Of a stretch of DNA of 64,000 bases, positions 49,310 through 60,830 are shown piece after piece. The notes beneath the pieces were generated by a model. It worked only from the letters and a program-made list of their open reading frames with translations. It was not told the origin of the DNA and searched no databases. A program made the position numbers and the translations under genes. Position 1 is the stretch's first letter; each line of letters opens with the position of its first letter. The DNA is from Gnetum montanum (Eukaryota; Streptophyta; Gnetopsida; Gnetales; Gnetaceae): assembly GCA_015680685.1 (NCBI GenBank), contig MNCI01022408.1, positions 590,668 through 654,667 of the forward strand, written 5' to 3'.

Positions 49310-50477
49310 AGGTGAAATGCTTCATGGAGATCAACAAGAACCTCTATAAGGTGTGTGTTGATGGCCTAGTTTGTTGGTATGTCTCTAATGCTGATCAACT
49401 ACAGATTCTCCAAGACACTCATGAGGGTCCTTGTATAGGCCACTATGCTAGGAGACACACAACCATTAAAATCTTGATGATGGAGTATTATTGGCCAAAA
49501 CTTTTTAGGGATGCTCACCAATTTTTCCACTCTTGTAAATTCTACCAACGAGATGGTGGAATGAAAACTTGAATGGAGGAACCTTAGTAGTGGATTTAAC
49601 TATTGAAATACTTTGACATATGGGGCACTGATTTCATGGATTACATCATGCCTATGTCAAATGAAAAGGCACACATCATAGTCATTGTTGACTATTATAT
49701 GAAATGGGTAGAAGTAGTAGTTGTCACCGATTGTGCATCTTCTATTGCTACTCAATTTGTACAATAAAATGTTGTAAATAGGTTTGGTGTGCCATGTGCA
49801 TTAATTTTTGATAATGGAACCCACTTTACAGGCACTACCTTTCATAAGATAATGCAACACTTGGGGGTTGAATATAAACTAACAACACCCTACCACCCCT
49901 AAGCCAATAGTCAAGTAGATGTTACCAATAGGGAGATCACAAAGATCTCAATGAGAACTATCAGCAAATATAGGAGAGACTAGAGCACAAAAATCAATGA
50001 TGTCCTCTAGGCCTACCACTTGACATGAAAACTTCCTATAGGCTACACTCCCTATGAGTTGCTATACAAAAAACTTCCAACGCTTTCGATTAAATCTGAT
50101 CTCTATACACTTTCCATGACCTATGACTTGGACCTTGATCTTAGCCTAGCACAAAAAGAAAGATTAATTAACCTAAATGTGCTAGATGAAAATTGATTAG
50201 TGGTCTTGTCATCTAACACATTGCATAAGGCATTTACCATAAAATTCTATGGCCTTAGAATTAAGAAAGTCAAATTTCAACGAGGAGATAAGCTCCTCTA
50301 CTAGAACCCCACACACATACCTCAACAAATTGAGTTTCAGACATTGTGGGAAGGATCTTATATCATTTACAAAACTTTTCCTTTTGGGGCCATGTTGATC
50401 TACAAACCTAAGAGCCCAAACAAGGAACAACTAGTCAACATGCAACAAATCAAACCTTTCCACAAGCTTAATTAAGC
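49310..50477 (+). pseudogene. Element C integrase
   Basis: Zinc region LQDTHEGPCIGHYARRHTT and YYWPKLF. Catalytic core WGTDFMDYI, FDNGTHFTG, and SQVDVTNREI where the family has Glu before V-T-N, so the third acidic residue is Asp. C-terminal block FQTLWEGSYIIYKTFPFGAM, ending FHKLN at 50477. Confidence 0.85.
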
Positions 50478-52515
50478 CACTGTAACAAATGCCTCATCAA
50501 ATGAAAAACCACACTCAATCTTTTGAATCTCCTCCTTTCAACCTAGTCATGGGGGAGATGGCCATTCATGCTAACTATATACATGGCTCCTTATTTTTTC
50601 ATCCTTTTTTTTACACATTGTTGCTTTACACCTTTTTATTTTTACAACTTTTTATTTTACGCCTTCTTTATCTTACACCTTTTTGTTTTTACGTTATTAA
50701 TTTTTCCAATTTTTTTTTTACAACATTGTTGGTATGTTTTATTTTTCTTAAATGTTTTATAATTTCTTGTATATTTTTCCTTATTTTGGTGTGATTTTTG
50801 TATTTTTTTTTTTTAATAATAACATGTCTTATTGCCAACTAGGTACAATGTGGTTTGTCTAATGTGAGCATATGCTATCTAGTTATTTGATTATTGGTGT
50901 CTAGATTCTAGCTTTGAATTCTATTATTGATAACTAGGACATGGTTTCTTTTTCATGAAATAGGTAGTGAGTCCACAACATCCACCCATCCACAAACTCT
51001 ATGGTTTTCTTTGTTTTGCAAGTATGATGTCCCTTTTTAATTAATAAGACTTTAATGAACTTGTGATCTTGGTAGTTGGATTCAAAGGTGTGAACAGGGT
51101 GTGACTTCAAGGGGACTTGGTACTCTTTGTGCCTTTTGCTTATTTAGGTGCATGTGTGTTTTCATGGATTTCATGCCATTCCATGTTGACTAATAACTGG
51201 AAGTTGAATAAGTCTTTGTATGGTGTGGTTCCCATTTCAAAAAAAAAACAATGGGAATTCAAAGCACATTCCTTATACAAAATAAATATGCTACAAGCAC
51301 TAGTTATGGGACTAGAAAGACATGTAACCCATGTCTTAAGGTCCCCTCTAACTAAGGCTCTTTCTCACTTTTTGCTTCCCTTTTCTTCTTAAATAAGGAA
51401 CATGGTTGTTCTGTGAGAGCACTCTTGTGTCTCAAGGGAGTGGACCGATCTTAGAGTGGTGATGCAAAGTCACTAAACGTGGTTGGTTGGTTTAGACTAA
51501 GGATGAATTTTATCATGTCACATAACCACAAAATTCATAAGGGACTTCATTTGACCTTAATTGGAAACTCCATTCCACTTTCTCTCTCATCCAGTTATGC
51601 TTTTCATGCCTCACCTCATCGTCGATGTTCATGTTCTTGTTTGATGTCTTGGTTTGATGTGTTAAAATTCTTAGGTAGTTTCTTCTAGGTTTTCATACTT
51701 AACTTTCCATAACCATTAATCATCCATGGGGCTCACAGACTCCTTGGTCTAAGGATATGCAAGGGTAACAAGGGGCATGTACCTACTTTGGAAAGGACCC
51801 ACTTGCATACCTTTTAGTTGGGTTAGTTAAGTTCTTTATCCTTAGACATTCTCACAATCAAATTCTTTTGTGTGTTCCATTAATGACATCCAATTATGCA
51901 CATCTTCACAATGTTTTTCAATGAGATCCTCTTTTTCTTGTTGTTGTGAATTCTTTAACCCTCTTTAAGCATTTAATTGCATTTGGGATTTTTAGAATTT
52001 AGTAATGAACCACTTATCCATTTCACCCTATTTTTTAGTCTTCCTACTAACACTATTAAAGGAATTAATCCATCATAATCACAGCCTATCGAAGTGTAAC
52101 TACTGATGAGACAAGGCATCTAGAGGCTATACATTACATATTTCACACTAATCTATGATTTTTTTGTGATTGCAGTGGGAAGTATGGACTAGAAGCGGGA
52201 CTATCTTCACCAAAGGATAAGCAACAACACCATGTGATGAGGACCTTCATATTCATTGAATCTTCTTCCTCGCTCTTCAACTGCTAGAGGAGTTAGAGGT
52301 TAGTTTTGGCTAGGGTATTCAATTCTGTTGTCATGAATACCCAATTTTGTAAAATATTGTAAATCTATACACTTGGGTACTTAGAGTCTATCTATTTTGT
52401 CTACGTCAATTTGGATGTTAGTCAATAATCCCATACCTTCCTAATATTTTTTGTAAGGGACTTTGTTCCTCCTTTTGTTCACTCAAGGATGAGTTTTCAT
52501 TTAGTCATGAATGTA
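50478..52515 (+). other. Element C: non-coding tail
   Basis: 2 kb with T-rich tracts (50590-50820). It includes AGACATG-TAACC-CATGTCT, a perfect 7-bp inverted repeat near 51328-51346, shared in form with the tail of D. No ORF like B's ORF3. Confidence 0.65.
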
Positions 52516-53455
52516 TGATGAACCATATTTTGTTTAGCTCCAATATTGAATATCCAATATCAAAGCCCTGATATCGAATACCCAATACTGAGGTCCAAGA
52601 AGTGATGTTAGATATCTGATATCATGAAATGTGTGTTGGCTTATAAATATAGTGCTTGGGCACATGGTTTGGTCATAAGTTTTGTCATAGCATAGCATAG
52701 CTCTTATAGTTTCTTTTCTCCAAAGTTAGAATATTTTCCAAAGTGCCTACAACATGAGTCATTGAGTATATGGATATTTATTCGAGCACTCTTATACATG
52801 AGCATGATAGTGTGTGTGTTAATAAAGATGAGCTTTTGGATAAACCTTGTAGCACCTTGGCTAGATTAATTATTTTATTTATGCATTTAATGTTTTATGC
52901 AATTTCATTAAATGCTTCCAAGTAATTAAGCTAAAGTATGCTAAGATAAGTTATCTAAGTTAAATATTAATTAATTAAGCACATAAGTATGATCACTTTA
53001 AGCATGCACATGANGTAATTAATTAAGCACATAAGTATGATCACTTTAAGCATGCACATGACACTTGATAGTCCCAGCAATGCTTAACGTTTGGTAACTA
53101 GTAGCATTATACATGTTCAAGATGTGCATAGAAAGTGGGACCAGATGCTTATGTTAGGATAGTTAGTTATTAATTAGTAATTAGATTAGTTAAATTGGTT
53201 CAAAAATTGAGTTAAAACTTGTTATTAATTGTAGACAAATGAAATATAAAATAATAAAAACCATGTAGCTCAATTACACTTAACCATACAACTAAGCTCC
53301 ATAAGTGTAGTTGGGAAGACAACGATTGTCACAATTAGATTTCAAGTCTTAGAACTAGTGTACTTAGGAACTTAAGGTCTATGGAATTTGACTAGATTGT
53401 GCATGAACACATGTAATTTGTATGTTTGGGTGTAGGATATACTCATTGGTCATCA
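52516..53455 (+). repeat. 3' LTR of element C
   Basis: Partner of 30112-30938. Contains the single N at 53014 with 46 bases duplicated on both sides (52968-53013 and 53016-53061), which inflates its length. Confidence 0.88.
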
Positions 53456-54861
53456 ACACTAATCTAGTTATTAAACTAGGCCATCAACCTTAACAAAGAT
53501 TAAACTCCAAACTCAAAGAACTTGCTAAACAAGAGTTGGAAAAACTATTGAAAGCAGGGTTCATCTATCCAATTGTATATAGTGAATGGATTATCTCATT
53601 ATTCATTGCTTTGAATAAGGATGGTAAGTGGAGGATCTATATAGATTTTTGATTATTGAACATGGAAACATTCAAAGATCATTTTTATTTGTCATTTGTT
53701 GATCATGTCCTATAGACCATTGTTGGACATCAGTACTATAGTTTTCTAGATGGATATAGTGGACATAATTAGATCTATATTACACTAGAGGATCAAGAGA
53801 AAATAATGTTCACTAATCTATCAGGAATGTTTGCATCCAAGGAAATGCCATTTAACCTGTGTAATGCTCCTACAAGCTTCTAGAGACTTGTCCTTAGTAT
53901 CTCACAAAAATAGATTTACAATAAATCTGAAGTATTCATGGATGATTTTTCTACATATGGAATCAACTTCAAATAATTTTTGTGCTACCTAGAGGAGTTT
54001 TTTATAAGATGTGTTGAAACCAATTCAAATTCAATTGGCAAAAGAGCCACTTCATGGTCCAAGATGACATAGTTCTAGTACATAATGTATCTTATAAAGA
54101 AATCAAGGTAGATCTAGATAAGATTAGAGTTATATAGAATATCAGTCAAAGGTCATAAATAGTTAAAGATGTCAGATCATTCCTTGGACATATAGGATAT
54201 TATAGGAGATTCATTGAAAATTTCTCAAATATTTCAAAACTAGTTGTTGAACGGACAAAGAAAGATGCACAATTTCAATGATCAGAATAATGGGAGAAAG
54301 CATTCGAATGCCTAAAATAGAAATTTATCAAGAAATTAATCCTTTAAGCACTATATTGGTTTAATCCTTTCCACATTATGATAAATTCTTCAAACTATGA
54401 ATTTGGGGTAGTGTTGACTCAACTTGATGATAAAAATGACCATGTTACCTACACTGTACTAGTCAAAGCATCACCAGAGCACAATTTAACTATACCACCA
54501 TTGAAAAGGAGCTTATGGATATGATATACACACTTGAAAATTTTAGACATTATGTGTTCAAGTATCCTATCTATGTTCATACTAACCACAGTGCCATCAA
54601 GTTTCTAATGAATAAATTAGTGGTAAGTGCAAGAGTGATAAGATGGTTTGTCATGTTATAGGAATTCGACATCATGATGATCGATAGGAAGGGAATTGAA
54701 AATGTTCTAGCTAATCACTTATCAAGATTAAGATGGAAATTTCAAGAAGATGAAGAATCATTATCAAATCAATTTTCCAATGAAAATTTATTTACAAAAA
54801 TAGCAATGATTGTAGATTCAGTAGTAATTTCATGGATTACTGATTACATAACATATCTAAC
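53456..54861 (+). pseudogene. Element D pol, second part: RT and RNase H
   Basis: Resumes with NLVIK after TSD ACACT. RT: FIYPIVYSEWI, FLDGYSG, MPFNLCNAP and an intact catalytic box VFMDDFSTYG near 53935-53965. RNase H: NYTTIEKELMDMIYTLENF and VHTNHSAIKFLMNKL near 54490-54620, then DRKGIENVLANHLSRL. Ends at ...ITYLT, where the X insertion starts. Stops and one or more frameshifts. Confidence 0.85.
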
Positions 54862-55153
54862 TGTTGGCGACCGTTTGGGACGTGACCGCCAACGAGTGTC
54901 CTCAAATAGGATTTAGGTGCATGCTGGTCTCTGGCAACACCAAGGCCCAGATACCTCCAACTAAACTCAGTAGTTAACGTGAGTATGTGTGTGTGTGCTG
55001 TTGCAGCATGCAGTTGTGAAATATGAAACAATTGCATTGTGTGTAAACTACAAATGACTTGTCTTAAAGAGATTCAGCCAACTTTGCCAAGTACTGTGAG
55101 TTGTTGAGAGTTCCTACTTTGTTCAATTGCCTAGTCTACGTAGTCCTTATAAT

Positions 55154-55901
55154 NNNNNNNNNNNNNNNNNNNNNNNNNNNNNNNNNNNNNNNNNNNNNNN
55201 NNNNNNNNNNNNNNNNNNNNNNNNNNNNNNNNNNNNNNNNNNNNNNNNNNNNNNNNNNNNNNNNNNNNNNNNNNNNNNNNNNNNNNNNNNNNNNNNNNNN
55301 NNNNNNNNNNNNNNNNNNNNNNNNNNNNNNNNNNNNNNNNNNNNNNNNNNNNNNNNNNNNNNNNNNNNNNNNNNNNNNNNNNNNNNNNNNNNNNNNNNNN
55401 NNNNNNNNNNNNNNNNNNNNNNNNNNNNNNNNNNNNNNNNNNNNNNNNNNNNNNNNNNNNNNNNNNNNNNNNNNNNNNNNNNNNNNNNNNNNNNNNNNNN
55501 NNNNNNNNNNNNNNNNNNNNNNNNNNNNNNNNNNNNNNNNNNNNNNNNNNNNNNNNNNNNNNNNNNNNNNNNNNNNNNNNNNNNNNNNNNNNNNNNNNNN
55601 NNNNNNNNNNNNNNNNNNNNNNNNNNNNNNNNNNNNNNNNNNNNNNNNNNNNNNNNNNNNNNNNNNNNNNNNNNNNNNNNNNNNNNNNNNNNNNNNNNNN
55701 NNNNNNNNNNNNNNNNNNNNNNNNNNNNNNNNNNNNNNNNNNNNNNNNNNNNNNNNNNNNNNNNNNNNNNNNNNNNNNNNNNNNNNNNNNNNNNNNNNNN
55801 NNNNNNNNNNNNNNNNNNNNNNNNNNNNNNNNNNNNNNNNNNNNNNNNNNNNNNNNNNNNNNNNNNNNNNNNNNNNNNNNNNNNNNNNNNNNNNNNNNNN
55901 N
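55154..55901. other. Assembly gap (748 N)
   Basis: Lies in the family X sequence. The matching interval of copy 1 (about 246-886) is about 640 bp. Confidence 0.95.
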
Positions 55902-56129
55902 AAATTTTCTATCGGGCAACAAGAACAATAAGAGCAATCTAAAAATCCCAAAAATACTTGCCAAGGATGATACTATCTAAACCACTAGCTAAACAATTTA
56001 AACAAAATAAAAATAAAACATAACTCACAGGACTATGAAAAAGAGGCTGAAATCTTTTCTTTAGCTAGTCATCTTACAAGCATTCTTTCACAATGTCTTC
56101 CAAAAATGTGTCTCCAAGCGAGAGCTCCC

Positions 56130-56980
56130 AAAATGATGTCCAAAAATGAGACCCCAATTGATGATCATCTTTCTTCTTACCCCTGAAACCTTTTTATAGG
56201 GTTCAAAGGTAGTTACATATTCAAAAATATCTTACCTAACTTTTCTCCCAAGTAACTTTCCCAACAAGTTAGGTAAGTTACAAAAAAAATCTTGGGTGGT
56301 TGTAACCACCATAGAGATAAAAAAGCTGCAGTTGACAAGTGTCACATTTAGTTGCCAATATCATGGGGATTACCATGGGAAGTTACAACTTCCATGAAAA
56401 ATTACAAAATAAAATCTATATTTAACAAGTGTTATGGGAATATCTATCCCATCAATATATACACACATTTTAAAAAAAAATCAAAGCATCCGAATTCTAT
56501 TTGCCCATAAGTTTTGCACCTTTTGCCTTTGACTTCAATCAATCCGAAAAACATGGAACAGCCAAAACCCAGCCAGATCATGTTAATCGCTACCATCAAC
56601 AGCAACCACGTCCATGTCCAAAAATCACAAAAAGAAGCAAGAAAAAGAGCTCAGGAATCTAAATATTGAGTTTGCAAAGCCAAACTGAGTGCAAGATCAT
56701 ATGAAACGTGTGGTAGGGATGAATGGGATGGCTGATGAGGAAGTGCTTCTGCACCTGATGAACCCTATTTTGTAGCATACCAATATAAAAATACACATAA
56801 TCGTTACGCTAGAACTCGCTGGGCTTCATTTGCATCAACAAACTCCTAAACTTGGAAGTTTCCCCTCCTTGCAGCGTACGTTGCTAAACGAGTGAGCATT
56901 CAGTGGAATCCCAATTTCTTGCCAACTGGTGACATGAACGAATTGCATGTCGAGGTCCGTTAAGCAAAGGCAAATGAAAA
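56130..56980. other. Element X: AT-rich part between the repeat half and the gene fragments
   Basis: Includes the minus-strand TATA-like box and the short inverted repeat ATGGGAATATCTATCCCAT near 56432-56450. No confident coding match. Confidence 0.5.
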
Positions 56981-57034
56981 TCAAGAAAGAAAGGCACTGC
57001 GGCGGAGGTACAAGTGTTTGTGGTCGTGGTTGTG

Positions 57035-57615
57035 GCAAGGCTTAACGGTGCCTTCGTTGCTGACGAGCATCTTGTACTTATCACGGTAGGTGAAGTTGGT
57101 GCACTCGTAGCCAAGGGTGGCAGCTAGCACGCGCTGGATATAGTTGGCAACATCGTATGGGGAGTGGCCTCCGACGGAGCAGGTCAGATGTGGAGGCAAA
57201 ATTTCCAGGAACGTGACCTCGTACGTGGGCACCGGATTCATGAAAAAGAAGAAGCAATTGAGGCCTTTCCATCCATGAATAGTGGTTCCATGGAATAGCG
57301 TGGGCTGCGTGTGGATTGCCACCGGCACGATGCAGTCCGACAGCTCCGCGGACAGGGTGCTGAAACGTAGTAGAAATGACTCGTGGCATGTCATACCCTT
57401 GGAACAGATGGCCAAGTCTCCCCGTGCCAGCAGCTTCTGAATGGTACTTGTGTCCTTCTCTCAGTCCCTAGCCAATCCCACGATGAGCAACGGTGATATG
57501 AGCTCTGTGAACCGACTTATGTTGTACGTCACAATGCTCACGTTGCGGCCCAACGCCACCGACACAATCACTGGGTCCAGATTCATTCTGTGGTTGCAAA
57601 CCAGAAGGACTCCTC
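57035..57615 (-). pseudogene. Glycerol-3-phosphate acyltransferase fragment (land-plant GPAT type)
   Basis: Plant GPATs transfer an acyl group to glycerol-3-phosphate, in cutin, suberin and related lipid synthesis. The minus strand reads [19 protein letters not shown] (block I, H-x4-D kept), [10 protein letters not shown], then [20 protein letters not shown], where the block III Glu of the EGTTC motif is Lys. After that come [28 protein letters not shown] and [20 protein letters not shown]. An in-frame TGA lies at 57461-57463. Only the catalytic to C-terminal half is present and no intron is seen. It is a captured, dead fragment inside element X. Confidence 0.88.
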
Positions 57616-57639
57616 CTTATTTTTGAAATGATGAAGCCT

Positions 57640-57960
57640 AATGCCCAAAGCAAAAATGAATTGTCATGGCTAAATATATTAGAGATCCCCTATGAAAATA
57701 AGCTTTAAAGGGCCGTATTTGAACTTCATGTATGACAGACAAGTTTGTGTGCATCCTGTATGTCAATGTCTCAAGAGCCTTTGTATCAACTGATCCTTTA
57801 CTTGACCAATAAGAAGGACTTCCTTCATAAGTCTGCCTTCGATCTAAAGTATGATAAATGCTTTCATCAGGGTAAATAATATAATTCCTTGTTTGCTATT
57901 GTACTATCTTCCAATCTCCGATAAAGGAATAATCTGGCACTTTAATTTCGTATCCCAAGT
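57640..57960 (-). pseudogene. F-box-like protein fragment (At4g00755-like C-terminal region)
   Basis: The minus strand reads YPDESIYHTL, SPSYWSSKGS, ETLTYRMHTNLSVIHEVQI, then RPFKAYFHRGSLIYLAM and FGH. This pattern (SYWSSKG, hydrophobic VxEVxIxPFxAYF, IYxA) fits, from memory, the C-terminal half of plant F-box proteins of the At4g00755 type. The assignment is tentative. The F-box itself is not present. It directly abuts the acyltransferase fragment in the same orientation. Stops are present. Confidence 0.55.
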
Positions 57961-58124
57961 AGGTCTCAACATAATTTTATTTAGCAGTGAATAACTTCTC
58001 CAAAACACCCATCAACCCATAACCTTAAAGCTACATGTTTACTTCTAAATTTTTCAACATATGATGTTCCAATTTTGGATAAGATAGTCCTACTGTTCCA
58101 TGAAATGGCCAAAATGTGCCAACA

Positions 58125-59330
58125 CTAACCACACAAAAACTTCCTACTAAATGGGATAAGAAGCACAAAGAATAGCTTCTCCACAGAGTAAAAAGATATA
58201 TTGAAATTAATGAAAATCTTTACAAAATATGTGTTGATGGGTTAATACAATAGTGTGTTCTAAAAAAAATCAATAAAGTTCTACAAGATGTGCATGAAGG
58301 ACCTTGTGGTGGTCACTATGCACATGGTAGAAAACACTGAAATTGATGATGGCAAGCCACTTTTACTTACCATATTCAGGGACACATATCAATTTGCATA
58401 ATCTTGTGAAATATGCTAGAGGGCTGGAGGACTAACTACCAAAAATGAAGAATCATAACAATGGATGGAATCATTAAAACCCTTTAAGATTTGAAGAATT
58501 GACTTTATGGGACCATCATACTAATGTCAAATGGAAAATCTTATATTATAGTAACTATTTATTACTTCACTAAGGGAGCATAAGTAGTTGTAGTTGCATT
58601 ACCATAATTGTTGCAAAATTTTTCAACATGTGGTGAATAGATTTAAAGTACAATGAATGTTAATATCAAAAAACAAGACTCATTTCACTAGAGCTACATT
58701 TAGGAAGCTAATGCAATAACTTGGGGTCAACCATAAATTAAGTACATCTTATCACACCTATGAGAATGGTCAAGTTCAAGTAACTAATAGAGAAATTACA
58801 AAAAATAATAACTAGAAGTATTAGTCGATATAGGAAGGACTGGATTTCTAAACTTAATGATGCTATAAAGGCATATTGATCAACCCAAAAATTTCCTATA
58901 GGGTATTCACCATAAGAATTAGTTTATTAGAAATTATTTACTTTGTCAATACAAGAAAAATTAAATACCCTTGCAATTGCTAGCACACTTGACCTAGACT
59001 TAACTTTAACTTAAAAAAAGATGATTAATGAATCTTAATCTCTTACATGAACATTGGTTAATAGCTTAAATGAATAACAAAATCCATAAGAAGTATTTCA
59101 ATGTAAACATGATACCAAAGTTAAACAAATATCTATCAATCCTAGAGATAAAGTCATTTATTACAACCCAAATCATGTCCCACAAAAGGAAAATTTTCAA
59201 AATTATGGGAAGGACTTGATATCATCCACACTATGTATCAGTTAGGTGCCATGCAAAGTTATCATCCAACGGATTCACAAAAACTCATCCTTATCAATAT
59301 CTAATAGGTCAAACCATTTTGTAACTTTCC
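58125..59330 (+). pseudogene. Element D pol, third part: integrase
   Basis: Resumes TQKLPTKW, then EINENLYKICVDGLI and LQDVHEGPCGGHYAHGR (zinc region). Later YENGQVQVTNREI, where the catalytic Glu is Gln. The C-terminal region runs to about 59330 (NYKLWEGLD-like block near 59200). Heavily broken by stops. Confidence 0.8.
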
Positions 59331-60830
59331 CTACTCTAGAGACTCTACCTTTCAGACTAGAATACTTATTTCCCATTCAATCTTCCAAGTTTTCACTTTT
59401 GAAAATAGTTGTGGAGGTGTCAATTGTGACACTTAGGAACTAGACCTTCTTTTTATATTTTTATTATACTCTTCATCTTTTTTACTAATTTTTAGATTCT
59501 TTGATATCTTTCTTATTCTTTTATACTTTTCACATTTCTTTTCATCTTTCATTCTTTAATATCTTTTAAAATTATTTATACATTTTCTATTTTTACCTAT
59601 TTCTTATTCTTCTATGATTTTTACTATTTATCATGTACATATTTTGTTGATTGTTCTAATAACGTGTAAAGAAATAAATGAGATGTAGTTGAAATAATGA
59701 GAATTTCACCCTGTGTTATCCAATACATTAAAGCACCAATTGTATATATAATAAGACCACATCATCTATCCACTCATTTCCAATAATAAGAGGTTCTTAC
59801 CATAGACATAATAACATTCTTCTGACATTAAAACTAAAATAAACCAATGATCATTATGCCTGGATGAAAAAGTGAAGAACCAAGTGCAAATGCAAAGGGT
59901 GTGACATCAAGGGGATGTGTGAATTCTTCAAGGCTACTACTATAAGTCTTATATTGCTATTAAGTTGTATTATTTACTTGATTTTTAACAAAACATGAAA
60001 GTATATTTTAAAATAAGTGCTATCTTACCATGTGACTAAAAGGACATGTTACCCATACTTGAAGGTAATCCTCTCATAAGATTGACAAATTAAAAACATA
60101 ATAAATTCAAATAATAAAAAAATTTTAGGATTCTACTAGAAAGACATGTTACTCATACCTGAAGGTAGATTACTTCTTAGAAATTTCAAGGTTTCTTGGA
60201 ATCGAATTAGTTATGGGGATACAAAGACATGTTACCCATGCCTAAAGGCACTCCTTTGTCCAATGGTTAAGTTTGCTTTTAAAATAAATTATGCTGTTAA
60301 TAAATTTCTTTCTTGTTCTTCATTACCAAGTGTTAATATTTCTTGTAGTTATGATAGTATTATGATTGTTAGTTTTGGAAAGATGCAAAGGGATGTCATT
60401 GGTCAGTGGTAATGAATTGGTTGGGATCTTAAATGGAAAGGCTAATGATCATTCTCATGCTACATTACACATAGAATTCATTATGCTTATGGTATGAAAC
60501 CTCATGTATCATTTTTTGCAATTCCTACTACTACCATTCTATCTCATTATTATATATAACCATAATTTGATGGTTTTGTATAATATGGTGCTATTTCTTA
60601 TTAAGGAAATAGTAACATGTGTGTCTTGGAAGACAGGTATGAGTTACATTCAATTCCTTAAGTAGCTATGGATACTTGTAGATGTAGTTATACAAAGGCA
60701 TTAAGGGAAGGAGCCTAATTTGGGAAGAATCCACTTGTATAAATCTTGTGTTTCATACTTAATGACCAATTCAACATCATCTTGTACCTCCTAACTACTT
60801 AACTAATCATTGTTATTTTGCTACGTATTC
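59331..60830 (+). other. Element D tail
   Basis: Matches C's tail: 'ggtgtgacatcaaggggat' (59899-59918) against 'gggtgtgacttcaaggggac' (51098-51117), and about 60715-60760 against 51780-51830. Three copies of a (A)GACATGTTAC(C/T)CAT motif lie at about 60043, 60143 and 60226. The short open frame at 60146-60412 is in this tail and has no known domain. No 3' LTR was found beyond it. Confidence 0.6.

Larger units (their letters stand above)
30112..53455 (+). mobile_element. Element C: Ty3/gypsy retrotransposon inserted in D, split by B
   Basis: LTRs 30112-30938 and 52516-53455 are direct repeats flanked by the TSD ACACT (30107-30111 and 53456-53460). Without nested B, element C is about 10.1 kb. 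Order on the plus strand: LTR, tRNA-Asp-type primer site, gag, protease, RT, RNase H, integrase, 2-kb tail, LTR. Removing it with one ACACT joins D's frame (…HRIYT|NLVIK…). It is dead: many C-to-T type stops, protease Asp changed to Asn, integrase Glu changed to Asp. Confidence 0.92.
54862..58124 (-). mobile_element. Element X, copy 2: 3.26-kb insertion carrying two host-gene fragments
   Basis: Ends TGTTGGC...GCCAACA, flanked by TSD CTAAC (54857-54861 and 58125-58129). Removing it with one CTAAC joins D's frame exactly (...ITYLT|TQKLPTKW...). The left 1.25 kb matches copy 1 at 1-1176. A minus-strand TATA-like TATAAAAAGG lies at plus 56189-56198, so the sense strand is probably minus. The right half holds an F-box-like fragment and an acyltransferase fragment. 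No second LTR copy is seen inside, so it is either a solo LTR of a long-LTR family or a non-autonomous element. The 5-bp TSD and TG...CA ends favour an LTR-class origin. Confidence 0.85.

Noticed and set aside
55101-55964. Open frames of about 270 codons on both strands
   Set aside because: Nearly all of their length is the N gap.
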